A stretch of 64,000 bases of DNA. It comes from JADJLQ01 sp964405735. Lineage in GTDB: Bacteria > Bacteroidota > Bacteroidia > Chitinophagales > Saprospiraceae. Within the stretch, counting starts at the first letter, position 1; the number at the start of each line of letters is the position of its first letter. A model generated the notes under the pieces. That model was not told the origin of the DNA. It worked only from the letters and a program-made list of their open reading frames with translations, and ran no database searches. Both the position numbers and the translations under genes were made by a program. Positions 26,452 to 36,000 of this stretch are shown here, piece after piece. The stretch is from positions 1-64,000 of the forward strand of contig CAYOPD010000001.1 in NCBI GenBank assembly GCA_964405735.1, given 5' to 3'.

Positions 26452-27528
26452 ATGGCATATCCCATCAAAATTGAAAAGACAAAACATTCCAGACTAAATC
26501 AGGTTGATTTAAACCACGTTGCTTTCGGCCGCACCTTTACGGATCACATGTTTGTTGCGGACTATGAGCATGGCGAGTGGACCAACTTCCAGATCAAACC
26601 GGTCTCGGACATCCTGGTCCATCCGGCCAACCTCACCTTGCACTATGGCCAGGCCATTTTTGAAGGCATGAAGGCAGGCAAAGACAAGGATGGCCAACCC
26701 GTGCTTTTCAGACCGGAAATGAATGCGCGGCGGTTGAATTTTTCCGCGCGCCGGATGTGCATGGCTGAACTTCCCGAGGAACTTTTCCTGCAGGCCCTGA
26801 GCACCCTGGTGGACCTGGATGCGGACTGGATTCCGGACAATGAAGACGGCGCCCTGTATATCCGTCCGTATATGATAGCCATGGACAGTTTTATCGGTGT
26901 GGCTCCTTCCGAAACCTACCGTTTTCTCATCTTTCTGATGCCGGTTGGCCCTTATTATTCCAATCCGGTCAGCCTTTGGGTTGAACGAAAATTTGCCCGG
27001 GCTGTAAAAGGCGGAACCGGGGAGGCCAAGGCCGCCGGCAATTATGCAGGGTCCCTGTATCCGGCCAGGCTGGCGCGTCAGCGCGGTTTTGACCAGTTAT
27101 TGTGGACCGATGCCCTGCATCATGAATGGGTGGAAGAAAGCGGCACCATGAACGTCTTTTTTATAATAGGCGACCAAGCCGTCACGCCCTCCCTGGACGG
27201 TTCCATTCTGCATGGCATTACGCGTGATTCCGTGATCACCCTCCTCAAGGACAAAGGTTTCGAAGTACAGGAAAGGCCGGTCAGTGTGGATGAATTATTT
27301 AAAGCTTATGATAAGGGCATTCTTCTGGAAGCCTTTGGAGTGGGTACCGCCGTGGTAGTCATTCCTTTTAAATCCATCACCGACGAAGACCGCGTAATCG
27401 AACTGGATCCCGGTAAATTCCAGATAGCTCCCATGCTTAAATCCGAATTGAATGCCATCAAGAAAGGTCTGATCGAGGATAAGTTTGGCTGGGTCCATCA
27501 TGTGGGGAAGTTGGAGTTAGAGGTCTGA
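26452..27528 (+). CDS. ilvE: Branched-chain amino acid aminotransferase
   Basis: The protein has 358 residues from the ATG at 26452. It transfers the amino group between glutamate and the 2-oxo acids of Leu, Ile and Val, using pyridoxal phosphate. The length and sequence match the group II (BCAT) type: FGRTFTDHMF near 23, the LTLHYGQAIFEGMKAG region near 60, and the PLP lysine at about residue 193 in GEAKAAGNYAGS. EESGTMNVFF and GVGTAVVVIP come later. The longer open frame upstream precedes the promoter element. Its TGA stop is part of the first unit of a heptamer array. Confidence 0.95.
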   Translation: MAYPIKIEKTKHSRLNQVDLNHVAFGRTFTDHMFVADYEHGEWTNFQIKPVSDILVHPANLTLHYGQAIFEGMKAGKDKDGQPVLFRPEMNARRLNFSARRMCMAELPEELFLQALSTLVDLDADWIPDNEDGALYIRPYMIAMDSFIGVAPSETYRFLIFLMPVGPYYSNPVSLWVERKFARAVKGGTGEAKAAGNYAGSLYPARLARQRGFDQLLWTDALHHEWVEESGTMNVFFIIGDQAVTPSLDGSILHGITRDSVITLLKDKGFEVQERPVSVDELFKAYDKGILLEAFGVGTAVVVIPFKSITDEDRVIELDPGKFQIAPMLKSELNAIKKGLIEDKFGWVHHVGKLELEV

Positions 27529-27674
27529 GGTCTGAGNNNNNNNNNNNNNNNNNNNNNNNNNNNNNNNNNNNNNNNNNNNNNNNNNNNNNNNNNNNNNNNN
27601 NNNNNNNNNNNNNNNNNNNNNNNNNNNNNNNNNNNNTGCCAAATGACTACTGATTACTGACTCCTGACTACTGC
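27522..27674. repeat. Heptamer array bridging two stop codons, split by gap 2
   Basis: Before the gap two GGTCTGA units lie in register; the first holds the ilvE stop codon. After the gap the units are CAAATGA, CTACTGA, TTACTGA, CTCCTGA and CTACTGC (27640-27674); the last contains the sucA stop codon at 27668-27670. All fit NNNYTGA or a one-base variant. The array thus fills the whole space between two convergent genes. Confidence 0.8.
27537..27636. other. Assembly gap 2 (100 N)
   Basis: Exactly 100 N within the heptamer array between ilvE and sucA. True size unknown; an undetected gene in the gap cannot be excluded. Confidence 0.98.
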
Positions 27675-30397
27675 TCCCCAAAACACCTTTCCAAAATCGA
27701 TACCAATTGTGCATCATGAACCTTTTTATAGCCGGTAGCCACGGACGGGGAGGGTGGACGGGAGATGAGCTCAAAAACACCCGGAAGCTGCAAATTGATG
27801 TAAGCCCATGCGCCCATATTGGCCGGTTCTTCCTGCACCCAGTATAATTTAGCCTTTTTATATTTTTCCAGAACCGCATGGACCTGGTGCTGGGCCAGGG
27901 GGTATAATTGTTCGATCCTCACCAGGGCGATATCCTCCCGTTTGTATTCGGTCCTTCTCCGCAATAATTCGTAATAGATTTGGCCGCTGCAGAAAAATAC
28001 CTTTTTGATCTTTTTTGCTGTTCCTGCGATGGGGTCATCGATGACTTCGCTAAAATGGGTTTGCCCGGACAATTCATCCAGGGCGGATACACAGAACGGA
28101 TCCCTGAGCAATGATTTGGGAGACATCACGATCAGTGGTTTCCGGAAAGGACGGGCGAGCTGGCGACGGAGTGCATGAAAAAAATTGGCTGGAGTAGTGA
28201 TATTGCAGATGCACCAGTTGCAATCCGCACTGACCTGAAGGAAACGCTCCGGCCGGGCGTTTGAGTGTTCCGGGCCCTGGCCATCGTATCCGTGCGGAAG
28301 CAACATCACCAGGCCGCTCATTCTTTGCCATTTCGATTCCGCGGAAGCAATGAACTGGTCCACCATGGTCTGGGCGCCGTTGTAAAAATCACCAAATTGG
28401 GCTTCCCAGATTACCAGGTGGCCGGGCGTGGTCAGGGAATACCCATATTCAAATCCAAGCACGCCGAATTCAGACAACAGACTATTATAGATAAAAAACC
28501 TTCCTGTAACATCCGGGAGGCCGGCAAGGCGATTGTATTCAACATTGGTTTCGGCATCGTACACGACGGCATGCCGGTGGGAGAAAGTTCCCCGTTTTAC
28601 ATCCTGGCCGCTGATCCTCACATTTTTGCCTTCTGCCAGCATCGACCCGTAAGCAAGAAGTTCGGCCAGCGCCCAGTCCAATTTCCCGGCAGCCGTGAGT
28701 TCGCGGTACGATTTGAGCATCCGGTTGATTTGCTGCAAGGGCTGAAATCCTTGTGGTAAGGACAACAGGTGATTTAAAATTTTATCCCTGAGTTCGGAAG
28801 TGATCCCGGTCACCGGAGAAGACTCAAAATCTTTAGGATCATTGGATTTTGTCAAAGCTTTCCAGGCCAGGTCGGGCTCCTGGTAGGTATAGGGCAGGGG
28901 CTTCTGCTTTACCATATCCAGGCGGTCCTGCAACATGTCCCAGAATTTTTTTTCCATCAGCTCGGCGAGTTCTTTTTGAACCTCTCCCCGGGCAATCAGT
29001 TTCCGGGTATACAATTCCCTCGGATTGGGATGGGTGGATATGATTTTATACATCTCCGGTTGGGTGAATTTTGGTTCATCCGATTCATTGTGCCCGTGTT
29101 TTCGGTAACAAACCATGTCGATATAAACATCCGTGTTGAAGGTCTGCCGGTATTCCGCAGCCAGTTCCGAACAAAAGATCACCGCCTCCGGATCATCTCC
29201 ATTGACGTGAAATACAGGAGCCTGGATGGCGGTCGCGACGCTGGTAGAGTAGGTCGAAGACCTCGCATCGTCAAAATCCGTCGTAAACCCGATCTGGTTG
29301 TTGATGACAAAGTGGATGGTTCCGCCGATATAATAACCCTTGAGCTGGCTCATCTGGGCGGTTTCATAGACGATGCCCTGGCCAGCGATGGCTGCATCGC
29401 CGTGAATGAGAATCGACAGGATCCGGTCATAATTGCTCTGGTACAGCACATCGGCTTTAGCCCGGGCCATGCCCATGACCACTGGATTGACCGCCTCCAG
29501 GTGGGAGGGATTAGGGGCCAGTTTGAGATACACGGTTTTTCCCCCGGCCACTTCTACCTGCGAAGAATATCCCTGGTGGTATTTTACATCTCCCGATCCA
29601 AAACTAAGGTCGGGGACCGCCGTGCCTTCAAACTCGGTGAAAATCTGTTCATAGGTTTTTCCCACAATATTTGCGAGGATATTGAGCCTTCCCCGGTGGG
29701 CCATGCCTATGATGACTTCTTCCACCCCTTGTTCCACCCCGGATTCAATCATGGCATCCAGGGCCGGGATGGTGGTTTCCCCGCCTTCCAGGGAAAAGCG
29801 CTTCTGTCCAACGTATTTTTTATGGAGGAATTCTTCGAAGATCACCGCTTCGTTGAGTTTTTGCAGAATACGTTTTTTCTGGTCGAGGCTGAGCCCGTAA
29901 TCCTCCTCAATGGCTCTTTTTTCGATACGGTCCCTGAGCCACATCCTTTTTTCCTTATTGTTAATATGGTTGTATTCAAAGCCGATGGATCCGCAATAAA
30001 TGGCTTTTAGTTTGTCCAGAATTTGCCGCAGGCTTGCCCCGGGAAGGTTCAGTTCACCCCCTGCAATAAAACTTTTATCAAGGTCATGTTCCTCCAGTCC
30101 GTAGTCCGTCAAATCCAGATGGGGATGGCGATCCCTGCGTTTGCGGATGGGATTGGTCACGGAGAGCAGGTGGCCTCGGTCCCGGAAACCATGAATGAGG
30201 GCCATGACCTTAAATTCTTTGTCCAGGTTTCTTACTTCACCAGCACCGGCTTTGCCATCAGACCGGTCCGCAAAATCAAAACCATTGAAAAAAGCCCTCC
30301 AGCTGTCATCGAGGGTTTCTTTATCAGAGAGATATTGTTGGTAGAGTTGGTCTATATAACCAGGGTCCGCGTTGAAGACCGCCGAAAAATCTTTCAT
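27668..30397 (-). CDS. sucA: 2-oxoglutarate dehydrogenase E1 component
   Basis: The protein has 909 residues, close to the usual 930. It decarboxylates 2-oxoglutarate with thiamine diphosphate and passes the succinyl group to the E2 lipoyl domain. It starts with the short N-terminal E2-interaction helix (YIDQLYQQYLSDKETLDDSW) and has the thiamine-binding segment from HGDAAIAGQG (about residue 332) to INNQIGFTT. GMAHRGRLNIL lies near residue 224 and LPHGYDGQGPEHSNARPER near 705. The usual sucB gene is not next to it on the visible side. The far side is a repeat-filled gap and ilvE on the opposite strand, so E2 must be encoded elsewhere or be lost in the gap. Confidence 0.96.
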   Translation of the reverse strand: MKDFSAVFNADPGYIDQLYQQYLSDKETLDDSWRAFFNGFDFADRSDGKAGAGEVRNLDKEFKVMALIHGFRDRGHLLSVTNPIRKRRDRHPHLDLTDYGLEEHDLDKSFIAGGELNLPGASLRQILDKLKAIYCGSIGFEYNHINNKEKRMWLRDRIEKRAIEEDYGLSLDQKKRILQKLNEAVIFEEFLHKKYVGQKRFSLEGGETTIPALDAMIESGVEQGVEEVIIGMAHRGRLNILANIVGKTYEQIFTEFEGTAVPDLSFGSGDVKYHQGYSSQVEVAGGKTVYLKLAPNPSHLEAVNPVVMGMARAKADVLYQSNYDRILSILIHGDAAIAGQGIVYETAQMSQLKGYYIGGTIHFVINNQIGFTTDFDDARSSTYSTSVATAIQAPVFHVNGDDPEAVIFCSELAAEYRQTFNTDVYIDMVCYRKHGHNESDEPKFTQPEMYKIISTHPNPRELYTRKLIARGEVQKELAELMEKKFWDMLQDRLDMVKQKPLPYTYQEPDLAWKALTKSNDPKDFESSPVTGITSELRDKILNHLLSLPQGFQPLQQINRMLKSYRELTAAGKLDWALAELLAYGSMLAEGKNVRISGQDVKRGTFSHRHAVVYDAETNVEYNRLAGLPDVTGRFFIYNSLLSEFGVLGFEYGYSLTTPGHLVIWEAQFGDFYNGAQTMVDQFIASAESKWQRMSGLVMLLPHGYDGQGPEHSNARPERFLQVSADCNWCICNITTPANFFHALRRQLARPFRKPLIVMSPKSLLRDPFCVSALDELSGQTHFSEVIDDPIAGTAKKIKKVFFCSGQIYYELLRRRTEYKREDIALVRIEQLYPLAQHQVHAVLEKYKKAKLYWVQEEPANMGAWAYINLQLPGVFELISRPPSPSVATGYKKVHDAQLVSILERCFGEQ

Positions 30398-30435
30398 TTG
30401 ATTAAGTTTATTAACCGGTCAGGTTTTTCTCCGCA

Positions 30436-30443
30436 CAAAAATA
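30436..30443 (-). promoter_or_regulatory. TAnnTTTG element upstream of sucA
   Basis: TATTTTTG on the minus strand, a perfect -7 box, 38 bases before the sucA ATG. No matching -33 TTTG at 19-21 bases was found. Confidence 0.5.
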
Positions 30444-30552
30444 AGGTCTATTTAAATGAAGCCCGGAGCTAATTATATTATAATTTATATGTATTTGTAA
30501 ACAATTGTATTTTAATAAAATAAACATATGTAATTTTTTACCATACATTTCC

Positions 30553-30583
30553 TTGCCGGATTAATCATTTAATGGTATCTTTG
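30553..30583 (+). promoter_or_regulatory. Bacteroidota-type promoter of rpsT
   Basis: TTG (30553-30555), 20 bases, TATCTTTG (30576-30583). Both elements and the spacing are as expected. Transcription should start near 30590, about 26 bases before the rpsT ATG. Confidence 0.8.
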
Positions 30584-30615
30584 CGCCCGCGTTTAATCAA
30601 ATTTAATTCTATTCA

Positions 30616-30870
30616 ATGGCAAATATCAAAGGTTCTCAAAAACGGGCCGAACTGGCGGAAGTCAGGCGGACTGCAAACCGTTTTAATAAAAAAACAGCCC
30701 GTACGGCAATTGCCCGGCTTCGTGAAATAACCGATAAAAAAGATGCTGAAACCTTTATGAAAAAAGTCAACAGCCTGATCGACCGGCTCGCCAAGAAAAA
30801 TACCTGGCATAAAAACAAAGCCGCCAATCTGAAGAGCTCCCTGAGCAAGCATGTAAACAGACTGAAATAA
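30616..30870 (+). CDS. rpsT: 30S ribosomal protein S20
   Basis: The protein has 84 residues, the typical size. S20 is a primary 16S rRNA binding protein of the small subunit. It begins MANIKGSQKRAELAEVRRTA and is highly basic, with the conserved helices NKKTARTAIARLREI and the NKAANLKSSLSKHVNRL ending. It has its own promoter upstream and a strong terminator 35 bases downstream, so it is a single-gene unit. Confidence 0.97.
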   Translation: MANIKGSQKRAELAEVRRTANRFNKKTARTAIARLREITDKKDAETFMKKVNSLIDRLAKKNTWHKNKAANLKSSLSKHVNRLK

Positions 30871-30904
30871 GGACCTTTCAGTCTATCTGAAAATATAATA
30901 TTCG

Positions 30905-30946
30905 CTGGTGTACTGGAGTTCATCCATACACCAGTTTTTTATTTTT
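30905..30946 (+). terminator. Rho-independent terminator of rpsT
   Basis: CTGGTGTA (30905-30912) pairs with TACACCAG (30927-30934), and the stem continues inward with TGGA/TCCA around a 5-base loop with one bulged C. A run of six T, one A and five T follows. The next gene starts only 21 bases after the T run. Confidence 0.88.
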
Positions 30947-30966
30947 AAGCCGAATTCCAAACCACC

Positions 30967-32031
30967 ATGTTTTACCCGGCCACCATCTCCACAATCTATC
31001 CCCTCACTCCAAAAGCGGTCAGCATTGAAATTTCAGTATCCCCGGAAGACCGGACTCATTTTAAATTCCAGGCAGGACAGTACTTGACGGTGCGCATTCC
31101 ATCCCTGGACAAGACTGCTCACCGCTCTTATTCCCTGAGCGCGGCGCCTTTTGAAAATAAACTGCAGATCGGGGTAAAAAAGGTCAGTCATGGAATCGTA
31201 TCCACCTGGCTCTGTGAACAGGCCAAGCCCGGGGACCGGATTGAGATCATGTCTCCCCAGGGCAATTTTATCCTACCCGAACACCGGGTTCCGCTCTGCC
31301 TGGTTGTTTTCGCTTCGGGTTCCGGGATCACCCCGGTTCTTTCCATCATCAAACAGGAACTGCACCTGCATCCGGCCAGCAGGGTCCGTTTGTTCTTCGG
31401 CAATAAAAATGCCTCCTCCGCCATGTATTCCGGCGAATTGGACGCACTGGTGACAAAACATCCCGGACGTATTGAAATCAATCACATTTATACAGAACAA
31501 AAAACCGGCCACGCGGATACCGAAGGCCGCATTGACCAGGGCAAACTGGAACAATGGAAGTCCTATTTGTTTGACCTTCAAAAAACGGATTATTATATCC
31601 TATGCGGTCCTGGCACCATGGTGTCCCACCTTGAAGAATCCCTGATTCAGTATGGGATACCAAAGGACAAAATCCTTACGGAATTGTTTTCAGCCCCGTC
31701 CCAGGCCCATAAAGGCCCCGAACAAACGGCTGCCCTGCCCGAAGTGCAGGAAGGGCATTCCATCCGCATCAGGTTTGAAAGGAAAGTGCATACCCTGCAC
31801 GTCAAATCCAATAAAGAAGCCATCCTCGACCTGGGTTTGAAACAAAAACTTGACTTGCCCTATTCCTGCAAAAGCGGGGTTTGCAGCACCTGCCAGGCCA
31901 GGCTCATCTCCGGTGAAGTAAAAATGGACAACAATTTTGTACTCAACGAGGCCGAGCTGAACCGGGGCCTTATCCTGACCTGCCAAAGCCACCCGATCAC
32001 GCCGGAAGTAGAAGTGGATTACGATCTTTAA
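30967..32031 (+). CDS. Ferredoxin reductase-like flavoprotein with C-terminal 2Fe-2S domain (PaaE type)
   Basis: The protein has 354 residues. An FAD-binding domain (about 1-100, with HRSYSLSAAP as the flavin-binding RxYS motif) is followed by an NAD(P)H domain (about 105-230, SGSGITPVLSIIKQE and YYILCGPGTMV) and a plant-type [2Fe-2S] domain (about 265-354). The iron-sulfur ligands are Cys301, Cys306, Cys309 and Cys339 (C-x4-C-x2-C-x29-C). This order matches PaaE, the reductase of phenylacetyl-CoA epoxidase, and related electron suppliers. No other paa gene is near, so a different partner oxygenase or desaturase is likely. Confidence 0.85.
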   Translation: MFYPATISTIYPLTPKAVSIEISVSPEDRTHFKFQAGQYLTVRIPSLDKTAHRSYSLSAAPFENKLQIGVKKVSHGIVSTWLCEQAKPGDRIEIMSPQGNFILPEHRVPLCLVVFASGSGITPVLSIIKQELHLHPASRVRLFFGNKNASSAMYSGELDALVTKHPGRIEINHIYTEQKTGHADTEGRIDQGKLEQWKSYLFDLQKTDYYILCGPGTMVSHLEESLIQYGIPKDKILTELFSAPSQAHKGPEQTAALPEVQEGHSIRIRFERKVHTLHVKSNKEAILDLGLKQKLDLPYSCKSGVCSTCQARLISGEVKMDNNFVLNEAELNRGLILTCQSHPITPEVEVDYDL

Positions 32032-32045
32032 AACCACAGGACTGC

Positions 32046-32109
32046 ATTCCTTTTTATCCCTTCCTTCCTCCCTTTCTCCCTTTCTCCTTTCCTACTTGCC
32101 TCTTCCCGG
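32046..32109. repeat. Octamer array (pyrimidine strand of AGGAAGGG family)
   Basis: Eight octamers in register, most ending in CT (for example TCCTTCCT, CCCTTTCT twice, CCTTTCCT). The array starts 15 bases after the reductase stop codon and ends 36 bases before the protease ATG. It is the complement of the family at 25865-25920. Confidence 0.7.
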
Positions 32110-32145
32110 GAATTTGATGTACATTTAAAATACAATCCAAATACC

Positions 32146-33003
32146 ATGGCTTATTCCAGACAGACCGGGTTCAGATGGGGTGGCCTTCTGATGGCCCTAT
32201 TATTTGCAGGATATGCCCTCTGCAAATATTATTCTTCTTCCCAGTTGAACGAGATCACGGGTGAAGAACAACATGTAGGAACCATTACCAAAGAACAGGA
32301 AGTCGCTTTGGGCCTTGAAAGCGCGCCTTATATGGCCCAGCAGCACGGCGGGCTTTATCCCGATGAAAGGGCCCAGGCTTATGTAAAAAAAGTCGGGCAA
32401 AAGATTGTGCAAAATTCAGTGGTTCAAAAATCAGGTTATCCATACGATTTTCATCTGTTGGCGGATGCCCAGTCGGTCAATGCTTTTGCCCTGCCCGGCG
32501 GACAGGTATTTATTACGCTGGCGCTTTTTTCCAGGCTGGAGAATGAAGACCAGCTGGCCGGGATATTCGGACACGAAATCGGCCATGTGATTGCCAGGCA
32601 TGGGGCCCAGCGTTTGGCTCAGCAAGAACTGGCACAGGGCTTGACGGGGGCAGCCGTCATCGCGGCAGGCGACTACAACTCCGCCCAGGGTATTCAGATG
32701 ATTGCAAACCTGATCAGTATGAGTTATGGAAGGGACCAGGAGCTGGAATCCGATGACCTCGGGGTACGTTTCATGTATGAATCGGGTTACAAACCGGAGG
32801 CCTTGCTCGATGTCATGAAAATCCTCGAAGCCGCTTCCCAGGGACAACGCCAGCCTGAATTTTTCAGCACCCATCCAAGCCCGGAAAACCGTTTGCAAAA
32901 AATCCAGGATGCCATTCAAAAATATACGCAGGGCCGGGTACCGCAGAATGATAAAAAGGAGGAGCCTTTGATCAGATTGAAAGATCCGGATTTATTTAAA
33001 TAA
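32146..33003 (+). CDS. M48 family metalloprotease
   Basis: The protein has 285 residues. A hydrophobic N-terminal segment (about 13-25) acts as a signal or membrane anchor, so the protease faces the periplasm. The zinc motif HEIGH is at 143-147 and the third ligand region, QELESDDLGVRFM, lies about 60 residues later. The segment FFSTHPSPENRLQKI near the end is typical of BepA/LoiP-like M48 proteins. It probably degrades or folds misassembled envelope proteins. It lacks the TPR domain of BepA, so it is nearer in size to LoiP. Its stop is 15 bases from the convergent BNR-repeat gene. Confidence 0.88.
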   Translation: MAYSRQTGFRWGGLLMALLFAGYALCKYYSSSQLNEITGEEQHVGTITKEQEVALGLESAPYMAQQHGGLYPDERAQAYVKKVGQKIVQNSVVQKSGYPYDFHLLADAQSVNAFALPGGQVFITLALFSRLENEDQLAGIFGHEIGHVIARHGAQRLAQQELAQGLTGAAVIAAGDYNSAQGIQMIANLISMSYGRDQELESDDLGVRFMYESGYKPEALLDVMKILEAASQGQRQPEFFSTHPSPENRLQKIQDAIQKYTQGRVPQNDKKEEPLIRLKDPDLFK

Positions 33004-33018
33004 TGGAAATGTCAAAAA

Positions 33019-36000
33019 TCATGGCTTGAACAACGATACGTTTGATGCCCTGACGGCCTGTTGATAATCAGCCCAGTCTCCTTTAATGAAATCATTAACC
33101 TGTTTTATAATCTGCCGGGCTTCGTCTGTGACCTGATCAATATACAATTGCCCGTTCGGGGTGGGGGCACCGTCGGACGAATTAATGAATTGAGTGGCTC
33201 TTGAAAGTTTGCCAACCAGCCGTTCTGAACGGTCAATGCCTTTAAAATCCGTTGGGGTCAGGAAGAGTTCCATGAGTTTTTTTATGGTTTGATCATGGAC
33301 CTTTCCGAGCGCTGTTATTTTGGCTTTTGTGCTATCCGGAGCATTGGACATCACTTCATTGACCAGTGTAATCGATCGCCTGGCTTCCTTCAATTGGTCA
33401 AAGGTCTGGGTGACGGCTTTCACCAATGCAAGATTTTTATTGACACTTTCCACCTTGGCCACGCGGTCGGCCTCCGTTATTTTTATTCTTGGGTCAGGAA
33501 GGACCACGACCCAGGAAGAGTCCTTTTCAGAACCATATCCTACCACGATCTTGTATTTGCCGGGCGATATGGCAATCCCCCCAGGTTCTGCGTTGGGGTC
33601 TTGCCTGGAGAAGCGACCCGCACCGGCACCGGATTCACCTGGATCGTGCGAGGGCATTCTTTCTCCCTTGCGGTCCAGGTTCCAATAAAACCGGTTAAAA
33701 CCGGGTTCAGCGTTTATTTTCAGATTTCGGATATTTTCACCCGATTCAGAATATACGCGTACAGAAACTTCGCGAGCTACCTCTGACCTCCTTCCGGCTG
33801 TGGAGTCCACCTGGTCTTGTTCCTTGATCCAAACAGACAACATAGCCCCGGTCGCTTTATTGGTGCCGGCATACAATCCATCCGCGCCAAAGTGTTCGCC
33901 ATCATAGGTCCGCATCTGAGCCTGTATGGCATCCGGCACAGGGAATAAACGCAACTTATTATTCAAGACGGAACCTTTCGAACGGGCAATCTCTCTCAAC
34001 GGTTGTATGTCGTCCAGGATATAAAAGGCCCTGCCAAAAGTGGCTATCACCAGGTCATGATCCCGGGGATGAATTTTCAGGTCAGAAGTGGGCACGGCGG
34101 GATATCCGTGGGTCCAACGCTGCCATTCTTTGGCACCATCGAAAGAGACGAAGAGCCCCTCGTCGGTACCCAGGAAAAACAATTCGGGTACTACCGGGTC
34201 CTGCACGATGCACCAGACGTATCCATTTACCTTATGCTCATCCACGATGCGCGTCCAGGTCGCTCCAAAATCCTTCGTGGCGAAGACCATTGGCCTCCAG
34301 TCGTTCTGCCTGTAATTATTAACCGACACATAAGCCTCGCCCGCATTTCTGCGGGAAACTTCAATTTGAGGAATCCATGACCCCGTTGGGATGCCGTTAA
34401 TTTTAGGAGTGAGGTTCAACCAGGAATTGCCTCCATCCCGGGTCAATTGAACATTTCCATCGTCCGTCCCGATCCAGATCACCTTATCATCTAGCGGGCT
34501 GGGAGCGATAGCCACTATGGTACAATGGTTTTCTGCTCCGGTGGCGTCAATGGTGAGTCCGCCGCTTTCATTTTGTTTCTGTTTTTCCGGATTGTTGGTG
34601 GTCAGATCCGGTGAAATAATCTGCCAGGAACTCCCGAGGTCCATGCTTTTGTGCAGGTACTGGCTCCCATAGTATATGCCCTGATCGGCAAATGGATTTT
34701 GTGCAAGGGCCGCATTCCAGTTAAATCTCAGGTTCATGCCTTCCGGATGTACCGGCCGGATGGATTTACTGCGGCCGGTAAGCCGGTCAACATAACCGAG
34801 GCTACCTCCCTGCGACATGGCAAATACATACCGGTTGTCGTCTTTCCTGGGCATGGCATCGAAGCCATCCCCGAAAAATACCTCCTGCCATTCTGCATTT
34901 CGCAGGCCGCTGTTTTTCCAAACCGCACTCGGACCGACATAGGTTCCATTGTCCTGCAGGCCTCCATAAACCTGGTATGGAATATCCATATCCACATTCA
35001 CGTGGTAAAACTGGCCTATGGGTATGCCGCTCATAAATTGCCAATGGTACCCGCCATCCCTGGAAATATATAGCCCGCCATCGTTGCCAAGCACCATATA
35101 AGACGGGTCTTCAGGGTGAATAAAAAAAGCATGGTGATCCGGATGGATGGCCCTCGCCCCAGGGCTTACCGGAACAAATGTTTTTCCCCCATCTTCACTC
35201 CGGGTGATGGAAGAGTACAAATTAAAAATCCGGTTTTCATTCCTGGGGTCCACATATAGTTCAGCATAATAAAACGGCCGGTCCCCAATATTCCTTTCTG
35301 AAACCAGGCTCCAGTGCATGCCTCCATCCGAAGACCTGTAGAGGCCGTTCGTTTTGGCTTCGATGAGGGCGTAAACGATTTGAGGTTTCCCAGGTGCAAT
35401 CGCGAGTCCAATCCGGCCCAGCGAACCCTTCGGAAGACCATACTTTTCTGAAACCAGAGTCCAGGTATCGCCGCCGTCGAAAGAAACATGGATTCCGGAT
35501 CCCGGGCCTCCGGAATTAAAGGTCCAGGGTTTTCTCCCGTATTGCCACATGGCCACGATTAATTTATCCGGGTTGGTGGGGTCAATGACCATATCGGCTA
35601 CTCCCGTGGAATCATTGATAAACAAAATCCTGTTCCAGGATTTTCCTCCATCTTTGGTTTTATAGACCCCTCTTTCCGGATTCGGCCCCCAGGGAGAACC
35701 GAGGGTGCCCACAAATACAATATCCGGATTGTCCGGATGAATAAGGATCCGGTGTATGGTTTTAGTACGGGACAAACCCATGCTTTTCCAGCTTTTCCCC
35801 CCATCCAGGCTTTTATAGATCCCATTGCCGGTATTCAGGGAATTCCTTGGATTTCCTTCTCCGGTCCCGGCCCAAATCACCATGGGATTTTTCGGGCTGA
35901 TCGCCAAGGCACCAATCGATTGGTTGGTTTGTTCATCAAAGACGGGCGTCCACTTTACGCCGCCATTATCCGACTTCCAGACTCCTCCGGCCGCCGCCCC

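Noticed and set aside
28976..30010. Open frame of 344 codons antisense to sucA
   Set aside because: It is a shadow of the sucA reading frame with no domain, signal peptide or promoter.
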